Origin: Vibrio gallaecicus
GTDB lineage: Bacteria; Pseudomonadota; Gammaproteobacteria; Enterobacterales; Vibrionaceae
NCBI RefSeq assembly: GCF_024347495.1
Contig: NZ_AP025491.1
Coordinates: 1,674,001 to 1,738,000, forward strand
Length of the DNA stretch: 64,000 nucleotides
Direction: 5' to 3'
The translations under genes were made by a program, and so were the position numbers. The notes beneath the pieces are model-generated. The model saw only the letters and a list, made by a program, of their open reading frames with translations, was not told the DNA's origin and made no database searches. Shown piece by piece: positions 18,182 through 28,154 of the stretch. Numbering within the stretch: the stretch's first letter is position 1; every line of letters begins with the position of its first letter.

Positions 18182-18216
18182 TAAAAAAGCCAGCAGAGTG
18201 AAATGCTCTTCTGGCT
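18182..18216 (-). terminator. Terminator of uspA
   Basis: On the minus strand an AGCCAG/CTGGCT stem (18188-18193 with 18211-18216) with an inner GAG/CTC pairing is followed by a run of six T. Confidence 0.8.
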
Positions 18217-18247
18217 AAGTGGTGTAACTCTTTATGTAATTTATCAT

Positions 18248-18673
18248 CTAAGACTCTATTGGTATCACTAGAATGTCGATAGGAGATTTATTGATAAGGT
18301 GTTTAGAGTAAGAAATAATTCGGCTCCAAAAATCGTGGTGATGACCACAAATTAATAAATCAAAGTTATTATCCATTATCGTCTCTGCAAGTTTATCGGC
18401 TAAATCCCCCGTTCCCACTAATATGTTACTCACTGGGTAGTCTATAGCGGCTTCAAAATCTCTCAGTTGCTTAATTGAATGGGTGTTTAATGGCGCTAAC
18501 CCTTCTGTCGTCTGTAAGTTAATCAGGTCTGGGTATATTTCTCCGTGTGATCCATCAATATGAATAAAAGAAACTCTAGCATCGAGTAGTTCTACTAAAA
18601 ATTTCGCTCTTTCTATCAGCACATGACTTTCTTCTGAAAGCTCAAGCGCGACAAGTATGTGTCTATATTCCAT
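18248..18673 (-). CDS. uspA: Universal stress protein UspA
   Basis: The 141-residue cytosolic protein is close to E. coli UspA: it opens YRHILVALELSEES and near the end has ICGHHHDFWSRIISYSKHLI, nearly the same as the UspA/UspC tail. It lacks the G-2X-G-9X-G(S/T) ATP-binding loop, as UspA-type members do. Family members accumulate in stationary phase and under stress. The 318-base gap up to the next gene holds its promoter region. Confidence 0.88.
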   Translation of the reverse strand: MEYRHILVALELSEESHVLIERAKFLVELLDARVSFIHIDGSHGEIYPDLINLQTTEGLAPLNTHSIKQLRDFEAAIDYPVSNILVGTGDLADKLAETIMDNNFDLLICGHHHDFWSRIISYSKHLINKSPIDILVIPIES

Positions 18674-18942
18674 AGCGTGCCCTCTTGTTACTTATGCTCA
18701 TATAAGCATAGTGTTTATGGGGCTATTTTATTGGTAAGGAGGTCTCAAATTAGAGTGAATCTTACTTTTTTCAGAGAGATTATTTTTGTTGTGTGTCTAT
18801 GAAGAAGGGCATGAACAAATCATGCCCTGCGACTTAATGAATACCGATAAAAAGCTCGGTTGTCGTTTTTGTTCAATCTACAAAAAGGGAAAAACTTTAC
18901 TATTCTCTGCATCGAAACCTTAGGGTGAAAGTTGAATAAAAG

Positions 18943-18978
18943 TGTACGTAGAAAACGTACATAAATAAGAATGTACGT
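18943..18978 (+). promoter_or_regulatory. Repeated TGTACGT operator-like motif before the GNAT gene
   Basis: TGTACGT (18943-18949) faces its complement ACGTACA (18955-18961), and a third copy ATGTACGT lies at 18971-18978, just before the ribosome-binding site of the acetyltransferase. The spacing suggests a repressor site. The cognate protein is unknown; the AraC gene downstream is one candidate. Confidence 0.4.
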
Positions 18979-18991
18979 GAGGAATATTACG

Positions 18992-19822
18992 ATGCTGGAT
19001 ATTAAAAAAATTGAATCAATCAGTGAACTCGGTGAACTAAAAGCTGCGTATTTTGCTGAGGCAACCGCTCCTTTAGATGGCATGTGGCACTTCGGGTTTG
19101 TTCCAATGTCGGATCACTTTGGCTTTTATGAAGACAACTTGCTGGTGGGTTATTGCGTGGTGAATAGTGAAAACTATCTGCTTCAATTTTACCTTTCTCC
19201 TATTGCGACAGCTCAAGCTTCGGAGCTGTTTACTTTGATCGCTCAAGGTAATAGTTCTGAGATTGGCACGTTAAGCGGTGCATTTGTCAGTACAGCAGAA
19301 ACGCAATACATGGCGTTAACTCTTGATAATTCGTTGTCATTTAACGTGAATGCCAAGATGTATAGATTCGATCAAGCATTAAAAACTCAAGAACATAAAA
19401 CAAATGAAGCTTTGCCAATGCAGCTTGCTGCGCCTGAACAGTTAAATGATTATGTCGATTTTGCGGTAAATGCCATTGGTGCACCTAAAGAATGGCTGTC
19501 TGGCTACTTTGCAAACCTAATTCAACGTGATGAGCTTTGGGGCTACTGGGTGGAAGGTCAATTGATTGCGACTGGAGAATGCCGATTCTTTGATGATATT
19601 CAAAAAGAATTTGCTGATTTAGGTATGATTGTTGCTGAATCTGAACGTGGCAAAGGCATTGCAACAGGTGTCCTTGAGCACTTGGTTCAACACGCGTTAA
19701 GTAAGCAATTAACCCCGATTTGTTCGACAGAAATGAGTAATATTGGGGCGCAAAGAGCCATTAGTCGAGTGGGTATGCGATCTCAAAACCGCATTGTTCA
19801 ATTTGAGTTTGATCAGTCATAA
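18992..19822 (+). CDS. GNAT-family N-acetyltransferase
   Basis: The 276-residue protein has a C-terminal GNAT domain with the acetyl-CoA-binding motif ESERGKGIATGVL and the following LSKQLTPICSTEMSNIGAQR. The N-terminal half (about 140 residues) may be a diverged second GNAT unit. I chose ATG 18992 because GAGG at 18979-18982 is nine bases upstream; ATG 18971 would add seven residues and lacks such a site. The acceptor is unknown. An AraC-type gene follows 88 bp later on the same strand. Confidence 0.82.
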   Translation: MLDIKKIESISELGELKAAYFAEATAPLDGMWHFGFVPMSDHFGFYEDNLLVGYCVVNSENYLLQFYLSPIATAQASELFTLIAQGNSSEIGTLSGAFVSTAETQYMALTLDNSLSFNVNAKMYRFDQALKTQEHKTNEALPMQLAAPEQLNDYVDFAVNAIGAPKEWLSGYFANLIQRDELWGYWVEGQLIATGECRFFDDIQKEFADLGMIVAESERGKGIATGVLEHLVQHALSKQLTPICSTEMSNIGAQRAISRVGMRSQNRIVQFEFDQS

Positions 19823-19910
19823 CTCGTTTAATGCTCTCCCGTTAAATTTTTTATTGCTAAACAATTTTTTCGTTAAACACGGATCCAAACAACGGAAGGC
19901 ATAATTTCTC

Positions 19911-20777
19911 ATGATCAGTTGGATACAACCTCCACGCTCCTCTCAAATTGCGAAATACGTAGAATGCTACTGGCTGATAGAAAAGCAGCCAGACAGCGAT
20001 AGCCATGCCTTTCCTAAGTTGAATCCGGAATCCAACGCTCATTTTATTATTTCGCCTTCAAACCAGCCTTACCACTATCAAGCAAAGTCGGCTTTACTTG
20101 ATGGCTTAGGTATCCATTGGCTATTTCCCTACCGTGAAACGTTGCAGCTTGATCATTCTAAGCCGTTTGTTCACCTTGGTATTAAATTCAAAATTGGGGC
20201 GTTATATTCTTTGGAAGTGCCAGGTTGTGCTCATCCACAGCTAGATAATGTATATGCTCAAAGCCTACAAGCATTGCTGAACCATTGCCAAATGACAGAA
20301 GATGCGATGATTCATTTGGCTTTAAACCATCCTGAAGAATGCAGCAAAATGTTAGATCAAGCCTTGCTGCCTTGGGTTAACAAAGCCTCAGAAGACAAGC
20401 ACAGTGAACTGACTCGTAAGGTATTGCCTTTATTAGCTGATAGACCAATATCGGAGTTGGGAGAAGCTTTGTTTTGTTCTCAAAGAACGCTAGAAAGAAG
20501 TTTTAGCCGAGTCACTGGATTAACTCTTAAACAGTGCCATACCATGCAAAAACTTGAAGCGATGTTGGAATACCTTTATCAACGAGATTTGAAAGATATT
20601 GATTGGGTGGAAGTGGCGTATTTGTTTGGTTTTAGCGACCAGCCTCATTTGATTCGTCATTTAAAAAAGCAAATTGGGCTAACACCTCAAAACTATGCAA
20701 AGCAAAGAGACTTTACGATTGATGTTTATGGTGGTGTCGAAACCCAGTCATTGGCTCGCCATCATTCTAGCGACTAG
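19911..20777 (+). CDS. AraC-family transcriptional regulator
   Basis: The 288-residue regulator has an N-terminal sensing domain of the type in which an opening like IQPPRSSQIAKYVECYWLIE is common (DUF6597-like), and a C-terminal double helix-turn-helix: ISELGEALFCSQRTLERSFS and VAYLFGFSDQPHLIRHLKKQ. The second copy retains the GFSDQxHL pattern of true AraC DNA-binding helices. The target is unknown; the preceding acetyltransferase is the nearest candidate. Confidence 0.87.
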   Translation: MISWIQPPRSSQIAKYVECYWLIEKQPDSDSHAFPKLNPESNAHFIISPSNQPYHYQAKSALLDGLGIHWLFPYRETLQLDHSKPFVHLGIKFKIGALYSLEVPGCAHPQLDNVYAQSLQALLNHCQMTEDAMIHLALNHPEECSKMLDQALLPWVNKASEDKHSELTRKVLPLLADRPISELGEALFCSQRTLERSFSRVTGLTLKQCHTMQKLEAMLEYLYQRDLKDIDWVEVAYLFGFSDQPHLIRHLKKQIGLTPQNYAKQRDFTIDVYGGVETQSLARHHSSD

Positions 20778-20808
20778 TGACATAGCATTTAAGCTGTATG
20801 CATTCGTC

Positions 20809-21306
20809 TTAAAACCCACCCGCCCATGAATCAAACTCATTAATATTATCTATTTCCTGCTGGGTTTTCGGTGCAGGATAGAAAGGCAAAGCCAAAAGTA
20901 CTTGAGAAGGCAGTAATACCCATTCAGGGGTTATTTTGAAGTGCTTCAATTCAGTGTCGATACGAACATACATATAGTAGCCATCGGCGTGAGTATTTGC
21001 GTAACTTGCGATGGTGGCGACTTCTCCATTCGGCAGTTTTACGTCTCTACCCAAAGGATAAAGCTGATGTAAAGCGAAGCTAACTTTTGGATCTTCCAGC
21101 TTACCTTGTTTGAAGCGCTCTAGACCAATCGCTGTTGAAGTGGCGCGAGGCTTCCATCCAGTAAGAAATAGCCCAGCCATAGAATCAGTAAAAGGTTTGC
21201 CTTTACGAACCCCTTCATTACTAATGAATTGGACGGTGATAACGTCGCCTAATTCATCCAGTATCTGTAAAAACTGCTCGCCGGTTTTATCTACTAAAAG
21301 TCTCAT
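20809..21306 (-). CDS. Conserved-looking hypothetical protein
   Basis: I do not recognise this 165-residue protein. It has no signal peptide or membrane segment, has mixed alpha-beta composition and ends in a Phe- and Trp-rich tail (EFDSWAGGF). Good codon usage over its whole length argues for a real gene. It converges with the AraC gene. Confidence 0.6.
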   Translation of the reverse strand: MRLLVDKTGEQFLQILDELGDVITVQFISNEGVRKGKPFTDSMAGLFLTGWKPRATSTAIGLERFKQGKLEDPKVSFALHQLYPLGRDVKLPNGEVATIASYANTHADGYYMYVRIDTELKHFKITPEWVLLPSQVLLALPFYPAPKTQQEIDNINEFDSWAGGF

Positions 21307-21741
21307 GTGCTTTCAAATGTATATTTAGAATGAAGTGCCATAAATGATACTACTTTAGAGTAGGGTGAGGTAGAGGGAAATCAAGTTTTAATCATTCTTG
21401 CTCAACTAATAACGCTTACGAATAAAGTGACTCTGCACAATCGCGTCTAGATAAGTTGTAGAGCTTTGTAGCTGAAAGTCCCCAGTATTAAAGATGGAAG
21501 CATTGGGGCCTTCAGATGTCTTTAGTGAGCGTTTTGATCATGTATGAAGCCTGCTATCTTTAAATGATGAAACAAAAAACGAGCGTTAGATCTGCTGGTG
21601 GGCTATCTTCATGGCTATGCATTAGCTTTGAATTGTAACCAAAGTTCAGAGCCTTTAACGCCTGATATGCTTGATGGGTCACTCCATCTATATTGCTTAG
21701 CTTTAGTGCATGCATAGCGAATAACATAAAGAGTGGTGTAG
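21307..21741. other. Intergenic region, nothing firm
   Basis: These 435 bases lie between divergent genes and must contain both promoters. I see no ORF, strong hairpin or tandem repeat. CTATGCAT at 21615 and its complement at 21710 are too far apart to interpret. Confidence 0.5.
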
Positions 21742-22317
21742 ATGATAAGAACTATGGTGAAATTTTTTGAAGCGTGTCGATCAACATTAGTATTGTTTTC
21801 GGCTTTAGCGCTGGGCGGATGTGTAAGCTACAACATTACGGAAAGTGATATGACCCAATACCTGCAAGATAATGTCAGTCTTGAACAGTCGGTTGGTGTT
21901 CAAAATGTTATGTATGCTCGAGTATCGGTAGAAGACATCAACGTTAAAATTGGGCGTGAAGAGGCAGAGCGAATTTCTGTTTTTTCCAGTACAAATGCAT
22001 TGGTTCAAGTGCTGAGTGCACCTAATATGGGGCTAGATTTAGACATCGAATTTAGTGCTATTCCTGAATACAATCAAGAAACAGGGGAAGTGTTTCTTAA
22101 ATCATTAAGACTTGAAAAACTGGAAGAGCATAGCCAGAGCTTGACGCCTGAAGTGAAAACTTTATTAAAGCCAGCCGTTGCGATGATAGGACAAGCTTTA
22201 TCTCAGCACCCTGTTTATAAATTGGATGGCGCTAAGGTTCAAGAAGCGTTAATTAAAACAGCAGAACCTAATTTAGTCATTAGAAATAATCAGCTTGTTA
22301 TTGAACTGTTTGACTAA
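21742..22317 (+). CDS. DUF1439 (YceB-like) lipoprotein
   Basis: The 191-residue protein has a lipoprotein signal ending LALGGC, with the lipidated cysteine at residue 27. The body is beta-rich and matches the DUF1439/YceB pattern of a SMP-like lipid-binding fold: YNITESDMTQYLQDNVSLEQ at the N-terminus, and alternating strands with LVIRNNQLVIEL at the end. The residue after Cys is Val, so outer-membrane sorting is expected. ATG 21754 is an alternative start. The role is unknown. Confidence 0.8.
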   Translation: MIRTMVKFFEACRSTLVLFSALALGGCVSYNITESDMTQYLQDNVSLEQSVGVQNVMYARVSVEDINVKIGREEAERISVFSSTNALVQVLSAPNMGLDLDIEFSAIPEYNQETGEVFLKSLRLEKLEEHSQSLTPEVKTLLKPAVAMIGQALSQHPVYKLDGAKVQEALIKTAEPNLVIRNNQLVIELFD

Positions 22318-22499
22318 AAAACTTAAGGACATCACCATTCGTATTCAAAGTTAAATACTCGGTAATCCCCTTGCCATATGACCTTTATTTCATGCTGTGC
22401 CCTAGATCTCATTTGTTCAATATGGCAATTGCTATGGTAAATCACTGAAGGCTTGCATAAGCAATCAATAGGTTTTATTTATCGATCAAAGGGGTCTCT

Positions 22500-22736
22500 A
22501 TGCTAGGTGAAAATCACTCTCTTCTAAGCGAATTTCCAGAAATGAAAGATGCAATTACGAGTTTGGTAAAAACAGACGAAGTGTTTGCAAGTGACATGGC
22601 GAAATATGACGAGCTTGATAAAGAAATACGTAAACTTGAGCTAGATGGCTCTCCAATTGATGATGGTGAAATGCATCAATTGAAGCATGATAGAGCGGTG
22701 CTTAAAGATTCACTACATCAACGTTTAGTGGGCTAA
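22500..22736 (+). CDS. DUF465 (YdcH-like) small helical protein, copy 2
   Basis: The 78-residue helical protein is a paralogue of the product at 6610. The shared core reads LDGSPIDDGEMHQLKHDRA, and both open MLxENHxxxxxFPE. AAGGGG lies about six bases before the ATG. It is monocistronic, with a strong terminator after it. The function is unknown. Confidence 0.85.
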   Translation: MLGENHSLLSEFPEMKDAITSLVKTDEVFASDMAKYDELDKEIRKLELDGSPIDDGEMHQLKHDRAVLKDSLHQRLVG

Positions 22737-22802
22737 ATTGCCCTAAACTTCTATTAAACCGTTATAACAGATTACTGGTTTCGGTTAAGTAAACACCAAA
22801 TT

Positions 22803-22836
22803 GAAAAGCCTCATTATGAGGCTTTTTCTTTTTTTA
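22803..22836 (+). terminator. Rho-independent terminator of the DUF465 gene
   Basis: AAAAGCCTCA (22804-22813) pairs with TGAGGCTTTT (22817-22826) around a three-base loop, followed by a long T-rich run. Confidence 0.9.
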
Positions 22837-22984
22837 AAGTAATCCACTCAGCCATACCTATATTTATACTGACTTATGCCAAGTAAGCAGGGTGTAGACT
22901 TGGCAGATAATAAATGGGTGTGGATCTTTATAATAAGAGTCGATAAAATTGAACAGATGTTCATATTTACTAAGTGGTAGAACA

Positions 22985-23569
22985 ATGGCGAATATAGCAA
23001 AGTTTGATCGAGAAGAGGTTATCCAAAAAGCGACCAACTTGTATTGGGAGAAAGGCTTTCATGGCACCTCGATGCGCAACCTTCAAGATGTAATTGATAT
23101 GAGGCCTGGCAGTATTTATGCAAGTTTTGGTAGTAAGGAAGGTTTGTTCAAAGAAGCGTTAGCGAAATACGCGGATATGGGCTTAGCGCATTTAGCTCAA
23201 TGCCAACAAGAAGCAGGCTCGCCACTGCAAGCATTAAAGTTATTTGTTCGTCATACCATAATCGATAAATCAGCAACGGCACCAAGCGGTATGTGCATGT
23301 TGGCGAAAACCATATCTGAATTAACTGAAGATAATTCCGAAGTATTAGCAGAAGCCCAGCGTTTGCTTGGTGTGATGGAAAATGCCTTTTTACAAGTTAT
23401 TGAACTTGCACAAGAGCAAGGTGAAGTTTCTCAAGATAAAGACCCACAGCAGCTAGCAAGGCATGTTCAGGTTCAGATTATGGGTTTAAGAACTTACGCA
23501 CGAGCCAATAAAGGCCAAGCACTGCTCAATGACATGATTGACGATATTTTTAAATATCACCCATTTTGA
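22985..23569 (+). CDS. TetR-family transcriptional regulator
   Basis: The 194-residue protein has the TetR DNA-binding domain at residues 8-52 (EEVIQKATNLYWEKGFHGTS, then GSIYASFGSKEGLFKEAL) and a helical ligand domain with GMCMLAKTISEL, as in the YjdC/AcnR-like group. ATG 22985 gives the usual short lead-in; a TTG at 22949 would add 12 residues. No gene is divergent from it, so its target is not evident. Confidence 0.87.
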   Translation: MANIAKFDREEVIQKATNLYWEKGFHGTSMRNLQDVIDMRPGSIYASFGSKEGLFKEALAKYADMGLAHLAQCQQEAGSPLQALKLFVRHTIIDKSATAPSGMCMLAKTISELTEDNSEVLAEAQRLLGVMENAFLQVIELAQEQGEVSQDKDPQQLARHVQVQIMGLRTYARANKGQALLNDMIDDIFKYHPF

Positions 23570-23651
23570 GGCCAATCAAACTCTCATATTTTTATCTAGG
23601 TTATTCATACTGAGCTGTTTAGCTGTCGCCACTATTTAGAATCACATATAG

Positions 23652-23682
23652 AAAAGACCACGTATAAATACGTGGTCTTTTT
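23652..23682. terminator. Bidirectional terminator between tetR and glpD
   Basis: AAAAGACCACGTA (23652-23664) pairs with 23669-23681 around four bases, with U-runs on both strands. Confidence 0.9.
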
Positions 23683-23744
23683 GTATCGAAATTCAGCCAT
23701 TAGTGGATGAATTTGTTTAACGTTAATTCAGACGTTGTTGATTG

Positions 23745-25334
23745 TTACCCTACTTGTGAAAACTCCACGACCTTTTTTGGGTCTTTTGTTTGTACGCTTA
23801 CATCCTTTGCACTTTTGTCTTTCACGTATTGAGAAATTGCCTCTTGCTCAGATGCATTAAGGTACAGCCCTAATTTCGTACGGCGCCATAGAATATCTTC
23901 ATCTGTTACAGCCATCTCTTGGTTGATCAGGTAATCAACTTCGATTTGGTACACGCCATTTGCTTCATCTGAAAAAGCAATGCCTAAGTCTTCTGGGGTG
24001 CTCACGCCCTCCAGTAAATTCCACGTTAACGTGCCAAATTGGGTAACGTAACGCAGCAGTAAAGCTTCAGACATCCACTCATATTTTGAATGAATCATGT
24101 CAGCGAGTTGCTCACGGCTACAGCTAAAGTTACCGCCCGGTAGCGTGTCATTTGCTGTCCATGGAGCCCCCATATTTGAAAGGTATGGGCTCAGCTTTTT
24201 AAGCGCTGCTTCACCTAATTTACGGTAAGTAGTTAGTTTCCCACCGAAGACAGAAAGCAGCGGTGCTTGGTCAAGTTCTGCATCTAATTCTAGTGTGTAG
24301 TCGCGAGTAATCGCTTGTGGAGAGTCAGATTCATCATCACACAGTGGTCTTACACCGCTGTAGGTCCACACTACATCTTCACGAATTAACTGTTCGACAA
24401 AATGTTGATTAACGATATCGACTAAGTAATCCACTTCATCATCAGAAATAGCCACTTCACGAGGGTCGCCTTTGTACTCTAGATCGGTGGTTCCGATAAT
24501 AGAAAACTTATCTAGATACGGGATCATAAAAACAATGCGGTTGTCTTTATTTTGCAAGATATAGGCTTGTGGTTCATTGTGAATTCGTGGAACGACAATG
24601 TGTGAGCCTTTGATTAAGCGAATATTACGTGGTGATTCTTGCTCTAAACCATCGTCAAAGAACTGCTTCACCCAAGGTCCTGCTGCATTTACTAACGCTT
24701 TTGCTTTACGTTCAAAGCGCTCATCCGTCACGACATCATGAATCGTTACATGCCAAATATCACCTTCACGGTGGGCTTTCTCTACGCGACAGTAGTTACG
24801 AACTTCTGCGTTGTTTTCTTTTGCTGCTAACACATTGAGAAGCACCATACGCGCATCGTCGACCCAACAATCTGAATACTCGAAGCCAGTTTTCATTTCC
24901 GGTTTGAGTAGCCCTGATTTTGCTAAGTTAACCGTTTTACTGCCAGGAAGAGTCGTACGTTTACCTAAATTATCGTAAAGGAATAAGCCACAGCGGATCA
25001 TCCACGCTGGGCGTAAAAATGGGCGATGAGGTAAACGAAAACGCATAGGTTGAGCAACATGCGGTGCTTTTCTTAATAGCACTTCACGTTCAGCGAGTGC
25101 TTCGGAAACTAAACGGAACTCATAATGTTCTAGGTAGCGTAAGCCGCCATGGATAAGTTTAGAGCTGGCAGAGGAAGTCGCTGATGCGAAGTCATTGGCT
25201 TCATACAAACCAACATTAAGACCTCGACCTGCAGCGTCAGCTGCGATACCTGCGCCATTAATGCCGCCACCGATCACGATTAAATCTAAAGTGGAGGATT
25301 GGCTATTTTTTGAATTATTTTGTTGAGCACTCAT
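23745..25334 (-). CDS. glpD: Aerobic glycerol-3-phosphate dehydrogenase
   Basis: This peripheral membrane flavoenzyme oxidises sn-glycerol-3-phosphate to dihydroxyacetone phosphate and passes electrons to ubiquinone. It has 529 residues, against about 500 in E. coli. The FAD-binding GGGINGAGIAADAAGRG lies at residues 22-38. Other GlpD landmarks are SSKLIHGGLRYLEHYEF, LIKGSHIVVPR and VFGGKLTTYRKLGE. The tail is longer and Lys-rich. It is the last gene of the minus-strand glp block, with its own promoter region containing GlpR-like half-sites. Confidence 0.95.
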   Translation of the reverse strand: MSAQQNNSKNSQSSTLDLIVIGGGINGAGIAADAAGRGLNVGLYEANDFASATSSASSKLIHGGLRYLEHYEFRLVSEALAEREVLLRKAPHVAQPMRFRLPHRPFLRPAWMIRCGLFLYDNLGKRTTLPGSKTVNLAKSGLLKPEMKTGFEYSDCWVDDARMVLLNVLAAKENNAEVRNYCRVEKAHREGDIWHVTIHDVVTDERFERKAKALVNAAGPWVKQFFDDGLEQESPRNIRLIKGSHIVVPRIHNEPQAYILQNKDNRIVFMIPYLDKFSIIGTTDLEYKGDPREVAISDDEVDYLVDIVNQHFVEQLIREDVVWTYSGVRPLCDDESDSPQAITRDYTLELDAELDQAPLLSVFGGKLTTYRKLGEAALKKLSPYLSNMGAPWTANDTLPGGNFSCSREQLADMIHSKYEWMSEALLLRYVTQFGTLTWNLLEGVSTPEDLGIAFSDEANGVYQIEVDYLINQEMAVTDEDILWRRTKLGLYLNASEQEAISQYVKDKSAKDVSVQTKDPKKVVEFSQVG

Positions 25335-25339
25335 AATTT

Positions 25340-25430
25340 ATGATTCCTTCGTGAGCGAACGAGCATTTTAGAACATAAACAAATCCTATATGAACTTTCG
25401 TTTTCGGTCACTTTTTATTTTCGTTTATGA
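25340..25430 (-). promoter_or_regulatory. Candidate GlpR operator region before glpD
   Basis: Read on the minus strand, three 10-mers resemble the GlpR half-site (WATGTTCGWT or its complement): AACGAAAATA (25416-25425, one mismatch), and the adjacent TTATGTTCTA and AATGCTCGTT nearer the gene. The dyads are imperfect, so this is only a candidate. Confidence 0.35.
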
Positions 25431-25452
25431 GCGTTTTCTGTGATTTGAGCAT

Positions 25453-25484
25453 AAAAAAACCTCTACTTATAAATAAGAAGAGGC
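25453..25484 (-). terminator. Terminator of glpR
   Basis: On the minus strand CCTCTTCTTAT (25473-25483) pairs with ATAAGTAGAGG (25460-25470, one mismatch), followed by seven T. Confidence 0.85.
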
Positions 25485-25582
25485 TTAGTGAGGTTTTATT
25501 GAGTATAGAAGTAAATACTCCTACCATCGAATGCAGTTATAGCTTTTCAGTAAATTAACTATTCTGTTATTCGATGGTTAGA

Positions 25583-26368
25583 TTATTCAGAGGGAACGAT
25601 ACCTGTTTCGATGACTTCTAAAGGAATCGATGCCTCATTGAGAATACTGAGAATTTCTTGTGGTGGTTGTTGGTTAGTAAACACCATATGAGCTTGAGTG
25701 ATTTGACCCAGCTTAACCATCGCGTTACGCCCAAATTTTGTATGGTCAACCGCAAGGAAAATGCTGCGGCTATTGTCGATGATGGCTTGTTTCACTCTTA
25801 CTTCATGGTAATCAAAATCAAGCAGTGAGCCATCAAAGTCGATACCACTGACACCTAAAATTCCGAAATCAAGACTGAATTGTTTAACAAAATCTAAAGT
25901 TGCTTCCCCTACAATTCCACCATCGTGACTGCGGACTTCACCCCCGGCAAGAATGACTTTGATTTCAGGATTGGGAAACAAAATACTAGCCACATTGATG
26001 TTGTTAGTGACAACGCGCAATTGTTTATGATTTTTGTTCAGTGCGCGTGCAACAGCTTCCGGCGTAGTGCCTATGTCTACAAATAATGTTGCGCCATCAG
26101 GAATGTGCTTGACCAAGTCTTCGGCTATTAGATCTTTCTCATTAAAATTCAGAGCTTTACGAGTGTTGTATGAGGTGTTCTCTGAACTAAGAGGAATGGT
26201 CGCCCCACCATGATAACGGCGGATTTTATTGCTATCTGCCAGTTCATTGAGGTCTCTACGAATAGTTTGCGGGCTCACCTCAAATTTTTCTACCAACTCG
26301 TCGGTACTGACATATCCTTGCGTTTTCACCAGATCAACAATTTGCTGGTGTCTTGGTATTTGTTTCAA
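25583..26368 (-). CDS. glpR: Glycerol-3-phosphate regulon repressor GlpR (DeoR family)
   Basis: The 261-residue repressor has the DeoR helix-turn-helix (TDELVEKFEVSPQTIRRDLN) at residues 23-42 and a sugar-phosphate sensor domain with FVDIGTTPEAVARAL and AGGEVRSHDGGIVGEATL. Family knowledge says it binds glp operators and is released by glycerol-3-phosphate. It lies between glpK and glpD on the same strand, with terminators on both sides, so it is a separate transcription unit. Confidence 0.93.
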   Translation of the reverse strand: MKQIPRHQQIVDLVKTQGYVSTDELVEKFEVSPQTIRRDLNELADSNKIRRYHGGATIPLSSENTSYNTRKALNFNEKDLIAEDLVKHIPDGATLFVDIGTTPEAVARALNKNHKQLRVVTNNINVASILFPNPEIKVILAGGEVRSHDGGIVGEATLDFVKQFSLDFGILGVSGIDFDGSLLDFDYHEVRVKQAIIDNSRSIFLAVDHTKFGRNAMVKLGQITQAHMVFTNQQPPQEILSILNEASIPLEVIETGIVPSE

Positions 26369-26535
26369 TTACCACTCCTTCGCACACAGAAAAAGCTCTA
26401 GTGCATCAAATTCGAAAATATATACTCGCGCTATTGTGCTCGAATTGGAGAGTGTAGAGAAGTGACGAAAGTCAGTAATTATGGTTTAAAGTCCCAAAAG
26501 GGGGCGGAAATACCAAAACTTGGGAGCTAATAAGT

Positions 26536-26563
26536 AAAAAGAGCACCTAAATAGATGCTCTTT
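26536..26563 (-). terminator. Terminator of glpFK
   Basis: AAAGAGCA (26538-26545) pairs with TGCTCTTT (26556-26563). On the minus strand a run of five T follows. Confidence 0.82.
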
Positions 26564-26585
26564 GATGTCATTTTATGAAATCGAG

Positions 26586-28106
26586 TTATTCTTCGTCATC
26601 ATCGTGAAGCTGAGACCACGTTTGTGCACACTTGATTGCTCGCTTCCAGCCTTTGTAGCGACGCGCGCGTTTTTCTTCGTCGTGATGCGGTTCGAAAGTA
26701 CGATCCAATACGGCTTTGTTTTGTAGCTCATCAATGCTATCCCAGAAGCCAACAGCAAGACCTGCAAGGTAAGCAGCACCTAAAGCTGTCACTTCCGTTA
26801 CTTCAGGTCGGTGAACTTCTGTGTCCAATACATCAGATTGGAATTGCATTAAGAAGTTGTTCGCAACCGCGCCGCCATCAACACGAAGGTTCGCCAGTTT
26901 AATTCCAGAGTCCGCTTGCATTGCATCTAGTACATCACGAGTTTGGTAGGCAATACCTTCTAAGGTTGCTCGGATGATGTGGTTAGAGTTCACACCACGA
27001 GTTAAGCCAACAATGGTACCGCGAGCGTAAGCATCCCAATATGGTGCGCCTAAACCGGTGAATGCAGGAACTACGTACACGCCGTTTGAAGAATCCACTT
27101 TTGTTGCAAAGTATTCAGAATCTTTTGCATCGGCAAGTAACTTCATTTCATCGCGTAACCACTGGATTGATGCGCCACCCATGAAGACTGCACCTTCCAG
27201 TGCGTAAGCAGGTTCACCTTGAGGACCACAGGCTAGGGTTGTCAGTAGACCATTCTTAGACGTCACTTTTTCTTTGCCAGTGTTCATCAATAAGAAGCAG
27301 CCCGTGCCATAAGTGTTCTTCGCTTGGCCCGCTTCTACACACATTTGGCCGAATAATGCAGCTTGTTGGTCACCAGCAATACCAGCGATTGGAATACGCG
27401 TTCCGCCTTTACCACCTAAGTTCGTTTGGCCATACACTTCTGAAGAGCGTTTTACTTCAGGCATCATTGACGCTGGAATGCCCATTTCATCAAGTAGCTT
27501 TTGATCCCAGCATAAATCATTGATATTAAATAACATGGTACGTGAAGCATTGGTGTAATCCGTTACATGTACGCGACCTTGTGTCATCTTCCAAACTAGC
27601 CAAGTATCCACAGTACCGAAGAGTAATTTACCTTCTTCTGCTTCTTCGCGAGCACCTTCCACGTTGTCTAGAATCCATTTTACTTTGGTTCCTGAGAAAT
27701 ACGGGTCAAGGACTAAACCAGTATTATCACGAACGTAGTCTTCTAAACCGCGTGCTTTAAGGTCTTCACAAATGTCAGCAGTACGACGACATTGCCACAC
27801 AATCGCGTTATAAACAGGCTTACCCGTTTCTTTATTCCATACAATCGTCGTTTCACGTTGGTTGGTAATACCAATGCCGGCTAGCTCGTCACTGCGAATG
27901 CCTGTTTTTGCTAATGCTTCAACTAACGTAGAGCTTTGCGTAGCCCAGATTTCCATTGGGTCATGCTCAACCCAGCCCGCTTTCGGGTAAATCTGTGTGA
28001 ACTCTCTTTGAGATGAGCTGACGACGTTTGCATCATGGTCGAGGATTACAGCGCGAGAGCTGGTTGTGCCTTGGTCTAATGCAACAATGTATTTTTGCTC
28101 GGTCAT
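26586..28106 (-). CDS. glpK: Glycerol kinase
   Basis: This cytosolic enzyme phosphorylates glycerol with ATP and so traps what GlpF lets in. The 506 residues match the family length. Landmarks are the phosphate loop [10 protein letters not shown] (10-19), [31 protein letters not shown], the [13 protein letters not shown] adenine-side segment and [18 protein letters not shown] good AAGGA precedes the start. It is the second gene of glpFK, separated from glpF by a 126-bp spacer that contains a 7-bp microsatellite. Confidence 0.96.
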   Translation of the reverse strand: MTEQKYIVALDQGTTSSRAVILDHDANVVSSSQREFTQIYPKAGWVEHDPMEIWATQSSTLVEALAKTGIRSDELAGIGITNQRETTIVWNKETGKPVYNAIVWQCRRTADICEDLKARGLEDYVRDNTGLVLDPYFSGTKVKWILDNVEGAREEAEEGKLLFGTVDTWLVWKMTQGRVHVTDYTNASRTMLFNINDLCWDQKLLDEMGIPASMMPEVKRSSEVYGQTNLGGKGGTRIPIAGIAGDQQAALFGQMCVEAGQAKNTYGTGCFLLMNTGKEKVTSKNGLLTTLACGPQGEPAYALEGAVFMGGASIQWLRDEMKLLADAKDSEYFATKVDSSNGVYVVPAFTGLGAPYWDAYARGTIVGLTRGVNSNHIIRATLEGIAYQTRDVLDAMQADSGIKLANLRVDGGAVANNFLMQFQSDVLDTEVHRPEVTEVTALGAAYLAGLAVGFWDSIDELQNKAVLDRTFEPHHDEEKRARRYKGWKRAIKCAQTWSQLHDDDEE

Positions 28107-28154
28107 GGTAAGAATCCTTTTGTTTCGTTATTTATATTTTAGTCAATGTAGAGT

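Noticed and set aside
18820..19083. 87-codon minus-strand ORF
   Set aside because: It overlaps the acetyltransferase start and the TGTACGT motif and has no recognisable content.
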